Shown here in pieces: positions 59,220-64,000 of a stretch of 64,000 nt of DNA; within the stretch, counting starts at the first letter, position 1, and every line of letters begins with the position of its first letter. The DNA is from Desmodus rotundus. Taxonomy: Eukaryota > Chordata > Mammalia > Chiroptera > Phyllostomidae. A program made the translations under genes and the position numbers. The notes under the pieces were generated by a model. That model was not told the DNA's origin, made no database searches, and saw nothing but the letters and a program-made list of their open reading frames with translations. The stretch covers positions 113,939,195 to 114,003,194 of the forward strand of contig NC_071391.1 in NCBI RefSeq assembly GCF_022682495.2, read 5' to 3'.

Positions 59220-59902
59220 ACCTTTTATCTTATAAGGGGTGGAGTCTTAGGTATTCTCCAGAATGGGGTCACTGTGAGTTGTGGTACTGTATGGTAGAGA
59301 AGTGTCAGAGAGGAAACAATGCCACTTGCTGGGCTCTGCCAGTATTCAGTCACTTCCCCTGCTACCCACAAGCAGATTGGGCCCTTCTGGTGCTGAGTCC
59401 CAGGTGGGTGAGTTTGTGTACCTTCTAGGACCCTGTGGGTTTCTCCAGTGAACTCTCCTCTGAGGCTAGAAGTTTCTCCCATCACCACAATCCCCACAGG
59501 TTTTTCTGGTCAGAGGTTTTGAGGCTTTATTTCCCTGTGCTGGAACCCTGGGTTGTGTGGTCTTTCTTGCTCCCAAGTTGTTCCTCCAGGTTTATTCTTA
59601 TGCAAATGTGGGACTGCCTGGTCGGCCAGTCACCACCTTGGGGGCTCTGGTCTGCCAGCTGCCACCAGCCACCACCTTGCCCACCAGGTCCTCCACCCTC
59701 CACCTTGCCACAGGTTCTCTCTGCCCTGGCTGCCCATCTCTGTCCCTCCTACCAGTCTGAATTAATGTTTCTTCTTTATCTCCTTGGTTGTCAGACTTCC
59801 ATACAGTTTAGTTTTCTGGCAGTTGTGGTTATTTTTATTTTTAAATTTGTTGTTGTATTTCTTTTGGTTGTGCGTTGAGGCCACATGTATCTACCTAGGC
59901 CT

Positions 59903-59911
59903 CCATCTTGG
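59903..59911 (-). promoter_or_regulatory. YY1-like motif at the 5' end of HAL1
   Basis: The minus strand reads CCAAGATGG about 15 bases from the element's 5' end, the same location and core (AAGATGG) as the YY1 site that positions L1 transcription starts in other mammals. Its presence supports the call that this copy is full length at the 5' end. Binding is inferred, not shown. Confidence 0.6.
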
Positions 59912-59939
59912 CCAGAAGTCCATAATGAACAATTTTTAA

Positions 59940-62084
59940 TGTTATTGAAGTTTGGGATGTTATAAAGTGAGTTGGTTTGGCTTTAGACTTGAATAATTTT
60001 TGCTCTTTATGTTCAGTAATATCTTTTAAAGACTTGTGGAAAAGAAACAATAATTTGGAAAAGACTACACACAGATCTTCTGTTGACAAAACAATGATCA
60101 CCAATAAAATAAGACTATGATTTTTTATTTTATGTTTTTCTTCCCAATAAAGTAATTGTACATATAATTTTGTGGAAATATAGAGGTACATGACATAATG
60201 GCCCTATAGCTAGCAATTATACAAGGCTAGGGAGGCAGCATTACATTATTCTAAATAGAATGCACTCAACAGATGCAAAACAAGACTTTGAAGATCTTAC
60301 TGTGATTTTTAAAAGCGAACACAACAATGAACACCAGGTTATGTATGCTACCATGAAAAGGACAAGGGAAATTGAACACAGAAAAAAAATATCAGAAGAG
60401 TGTGGAGCCTTAAAACTTACACTGACAACAACTAAGACCTACCTCTACCTTCCTGCATCTGTGCTTCAGAATGCTGTGTCTTGTGCCAACATCACAGAAT
60501 GCTGAAGAGTGATTAAGCTTGGGATAAGCCACCTGCCCCAGCTTCACTTTATTGGAGGCAAGAATAAGACATTGTGAATGATTGAATGATCCAATACTAT
60601 GTTGAGCTAGGGAGAGAAGAGAGAGAAGGAAAAGACACAGAGAGAAAAGAGAATACCTCAATTGCCAACCTGCCTCTATGTCTGGTTTTTTAAACTTCAG
60701 CATAATCACTATATATATTAAATTGGAAGAAGACCCAGGTTATTTTCCAGATAGGGACTTGTTGAATTGGAAAACTTGCCATAATTACTAGATTAGTTAA
60801 CTCATCAATCACTGGTTAAAATTATGGGCCTGAAATTGATTGCATTAAATTGCAAGTATTAATTTCACTTGTCAAATCTTGAGTTTTATCATTGTCAGTG
60901 ACTGAAATGCTATTATTATGTAGGGTTCTAACATTTTAAATGGAGAAATTCTTATCTGCTTTTATCCCTTCCATGTGCTTTTTCTTTAATCTAGTTTAAA
61001 AGCTTAAAAACAAACAAACAAACATGCAAACACTGTTTCCATGATGTTTATATCTTGAAGGTATTGCCTACTGCAAGCAGGAATTTACTGGATTGGAAGT
61101 ATGTCCAACAATGTTAAATACACAGAATGTTGTGCGGGAAAAGAAAAAGTGGGTCTTTTCCAAGGGTTAATTCAAGCCACGGGGTAAATTATGAGAGAAT
61201 GTGGTGGACCCCCTGTCACCTCTCTATTCCCCTCACACATCTGTCACAGGCATATCCAGAACACTATTTTCATTGTATCATGCTTCATAAGGTCATTTGT
61301 GTTTTACACATTCTCAAAGATTCTGCATAACATAGTTTAATTGGCTCATTAATAGTTATCCAGTGTTAAGTACTGTGTAGATGACTTTGAAAGTCAACTC
61401 AGGTTCAATTTATTCATCAGGAAATGAGGATAACACAGAGTGACTAGATATGTATTGAGAGAGAAAGCTAGTTCAATTAACTCATGAGTATTTACACTAA
61501 TGAATCATCATTTCAAGAATTTAATAGATGGGAGTTGTGTGGTAGGTCATTCAGAATGGTAGATAATGTATAATTATGGTTTGATATATATAAGAATAAT
61601 ATTTTATGCTCATTTGAGAATTAGCAATGCTGGAAAGAAAATACAGTAAATCATACCCACCTGGCTCCACAATGAACTCTCTTCCTGGAGGGATTAGAAT
61701 GTTTGTCAGACACCTTCAGATTTAACGCAGTAGACCAGGCTAAAGCAGAACTGATGTCTGTTTGAGAGCTTGTGCGTCACATTCAGTAAGAAGCAGTTAA
61801 AGTGCTGGTTCTCAGAATCTCAGCAGGTTCATTGTTCACTATTTTGACTTTCAGGACCACTTTTTTTCAAATTCCGGTAGACTAGAGTAAATTAAGGAAT
61901 TCTGAGGACAGCTATAAAACCTTAGCCTTAACATTTGAATTACTGATGTTAGCAAAATGAACTTTTAAGATTTGTCAAGTATAATCATGCTAATTAAAAT
62001 TGCTGCTACTATGTACAATCTGAAAGATATTGCATTCTCTAATGTACTTCTCATTATGGCATTGTGATATAAGACAGACAACTA
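59940..62084. other. Unannotated region with one 81-codon plus frame
   Basis: 60260-60505 encodes an 81-codon frame with no recognised domain, and nothing around it suggests an exon. A 98-codon minus frame (59895-60191) overlaps the HAL1 edge. No repeats were recognised in 60200-62050. Confidence 0.45.
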
Positions 62085-62215
62085 GTATGAATTCATTTTA
62101 TAGATTTAAAAAAATTAAGCTTAAAAGAAATGTAACTATTTCTTCAAAATTATAAGTCAAGGAAGTGGCAAAAAATAAGATCTGAATTGATAGTATTGAT
62201 TCTAAGTAACTTGTT
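62085..62215 (-). mobile_element. MIR-like SINE fragment, minus strand
   Basis: 'attcattttatagatttaaa', 'aattaagcttaaaagaaatg' and 'agtcaaggaagtggcaaaaa' follow the reverse-complement MIR core with heavy divergence. Confidence 0.5.
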
Positions 62216-62364
62216 CTATATATATACTTTTAGTAAACTGTGGTTCAATTCTTAATGATATAATTTTATGGTTTGCTATTGTTTCTTTTCTCTACTATAT
62301 TGCAAAACAAAAACACACATATAGAGAATAAATTTATATAAATTGTGTTGAGTCATAATTAAAA

Positions 62365-62600
62365 ACTTATGTGCCAGGCATGTGTTAAATTTTTTCCATG
62401 AATTGTTTTACTTTTCCCTCTAAACATCCCTATTAAGAGAATACCTTTTTTTCTTACATTTTGGGAAAAAAATAAGTAAATGACATCTTAAAATTGAACT
62501 TATCCAAGTTAAGAGCTGTTAAATGGCGGAAGCCAGAATTGAATCTTAAACTCCAGACCTAGAGTTGTTTAGCATTTGTAATAATGTATTTTCCATGGAA
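62365..62600 (-). mobile_element. MIR SINE, minus strand
   Basis: 'tatgtgccaggcatgtgtta', 'ccatgaattgttttactttt', 'tccaagttaagagctgtta' and 'aatggcggaagccagaattg' followed by 'aatcttaaactccagacct' match the reverse complement of MIR over most of its length. Confidence 0.82.
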
Positions 62601-63868
62601 AGATATTTCTTTTTCTTAATATTGGACTTTTTGTTTTTTACCTTGAATTTAAAATACTAGTTGTTAAATTATCTAGTATAGTCCTATGTTTTCAAGCTTG
62701 ATTTTCCCTAAGGATATGAATCATTTTTGATACAAAGAAGGAACTATATAGTTATATTTTCTTAAAGTAATATTTTCAAAATTCCAAAATCATATTTATC
62801 TAAATGCATTTCCCAAATATCCATATTTCAAGAACATTTAATTTGAACTCTTTTCATGCATCGCTTAATGATTTCAAAAAATAATTGCATGTTTACCACA
62901 GAAACTTTTGCAAATGCTTCCCTTCTCCAAAAATCACATAGATAACAGGAAAAGTCATCAGCAATTGTTTTTGCCAACCACTACCATAAACAACATTTAG
63001 GCATACGTCTTTACAGTCTTTTTTCTAAGCATACGTGTTGTGAGAAACTGAAGGCATAGAGAGATTGCCTAACGGGACTTAGGCCTTGTAGCCAAACCAA
63101 GGTGCAGTCCGGATAAACTGACTCCAGTGTCCCTGTCACTGAGTAGATTACAAACGTTTATCTGTAGAAAGCAGTCTCAGCTGAAGGGCCATATTGGGCC
63201 TATGAGCAATAGTTTGCCAGCATCTGCTCTTGACTGTTACTCTCTCCTGCCTCTCAAAAACAAAACAAAACTCAACAAGACAAACAAGCAAAAAAAAAAA
63301 AGGGGGGGGTTTGTTTTGATTATGTTATTCCTTAAGATGCCTGTTTGCCAACCAATTGGAAATGTCAAGTCTGGGGTCCTTGAGAAGAGTTGGAGATATA
63401 AAATGGAGTATAATAGAATTGCATGAGGCAGAAAAAATATATTTAATATAAAAAGTGACTTTAAGATATGGGCAAAATGTCTTTTGCTTTGCATTTAACT
63501 TCTCCCAAAAGGGAACAAGTACAGTCCACTGAGCAAAATTATCGGCCTTTATGATTGTGTCCTCTACTGCCACCGTATGTGGGTTAATCGGTCACTTGGT
63601 ATAGAGTGTGCCCGTAACAGCAGAGTGTTGTTCGGGTTTAAGAAATCCTATGTAACTCAGATGAAAAGAAAAACTGATTTGGTGTCCTGCCGTTGACTTG
63701 ATTCCTAACAAAGTATGCTGGTCAGACGTATGGAATGCGTTCCCAGTGACTGAGGAGGAACTGGCACTTTCGGGGCAGAGCTCATGTTGGTTCTAGTTCA
63801 AAACATAAGCCATTATGTTTAGTTTCTTGCTTTTTCATTTTGCCGTCTAATTTCTGACACTACCAGTC
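62601..63868. other. Unannotated region with an A13G8 run at 63288-63309
   Basis: No gene or nameable repeat is recognised. 63200-63230 ends like a hAT-type MITE terminus ('gcaatagtttgccagcatc') but is too short to call. 63540-63830 is less AT-rich with several CpG and no recognised element. Confidence 0.45.
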
Positions 63869-63891
63869 GGGGGCGGGGGGGGGGGGGTGGG
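63869..63891 (+). repeat. G-rich tract with G-quadruplex potential
   Basis: A run of G5, C, G13, T, G3 lies on the plus strand. It could supply four or more GGG segments for a G-quadruplex and is also a likely slippage site. Confidence 0.85.
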
Positions 63892-64000
63892 AATAAAGAA
63901 AAAAAGCCTTGGAAATACATAGACAACTCTCCTGCAGAAATTATCTACTTTGACAAGATAATAGTTGTGTTTTTTTTTTTACTGAAAGACAAATGGCCTT

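Larger units (their letters stand above)
57982..59925 (-). mobile_element. Full-length HAL1 (half-LINE) retrotransposon
   Basis: On the minus strand it runs from a 5' leader (59925 to about 59220) through a decayed ORF1 (59219-58374) to a 3' UTR with a G-rich tract and an end like 'aatagtataatcaataaaat'. There is no ORF2 between ORF1 and the 3' UTR, which defines HAL1; mobilisation would depend on L1 enzymes in trans. The flanks share ACAATTTTTAA (57971-57981 and 59929-59939), with further agreement (TG..) outside, as a TSD. The plus-strand 147-codon frame 59435-59878 is antisense to the leader. Confidence 0.9.

Noticed and set aside
60260..60505. 81-codon plus-strand frame as a small gene
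   Set aside because: No recognisable domain, no promoter or splice support, and its length is ordinary for chance frames in this window.
1..64000. CRISPR arrays, operons, riboswitches or prokaryotic elements
   Set aside because: No regularly spaced direct repeats with unique spacers exist and the whole window has mammalian repeat structure.

Overview
This is a 64 kb stretch of AT-rich mammalian nuclear DNA, almost certainly from a bat, probably a yangochiropteran. The main evidence is ten copies of the tRNA-derived Ves SINE. Lineage-specific LINE-1 3' ends, a full-length HAL1 (half-LINE) and two related class-II-type solo LTRs fit the same reading. I found no host protein-coding gene, no convincing exon, no CpG island and no structural RNA gene. 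The window looks intergenic or deep-intronic, and all coding-like sequence in it is decayed transposon sequence.

Layout. 1-9.8 kb: a CT microsatellite, a Ves SINE, a 5'-inverted L1 (945-2597), a Tigger fragment (3592-4052), AT-rich satellites around a Ves SINE, a MIR and an old L1 3' end. 9.8-25 kb: scattered Ves SINEs, an old Tigger-type MITE (16907-17523), an RTE-clade LINE remnant (18060-18255), a hAT-like fragment, MIR, L1 3' ends and simple repeats. 25.2-30.6 kb: one long, very old minus-strand L1 broken by two bat-specific L1 insertions and a probable solo LTR. 30.7-36.9 kb: a Ves SINE, an L1 end, a MIR, a composite in which an L1 (ORF1 plus the start of ORF2) runs straight into a HAL1 3' half, and another old L1 carrying three nested insertions. 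37-51 kb: a hAT MITE, an L1MB-like 3' end, about 3.3 kb of repeat-free DNA (40.1-43.4 kb), two more 5'-inverted L1s (one apparently with a 3' transduction), MER5A and an old L1. 52-64 kb: two related solo LTRs (51993-52819 and 56836-57644), a mariner MITE, several MIRs, a full-length HAL1 on the minus strand (57982-59925), and a gene-free end with two homopolymeric G runs.

The elements form layers. MIR, L2, RTE, Tigger and hAT remnants and old L1M pieces are the ancient layer. The Ves SINEs, bat L1s, HAL1 copies, mariner MITE and class-II LTRs came later; several keep readable target-site duplications (TSDs) and sit inside the older elements. The points most worth following are the L1-HAL1 composite, the probable 3'-transducing inverted L1, the full-length HAL1 with a YY1-like 5' motif, the high share of 5'-inverted L1s, and the paired solo LTRs with 6-bp TSDs. 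I saw nothing that amounts to a new host system. Family names come from recognising sequence by eye and were not checked by a database search.
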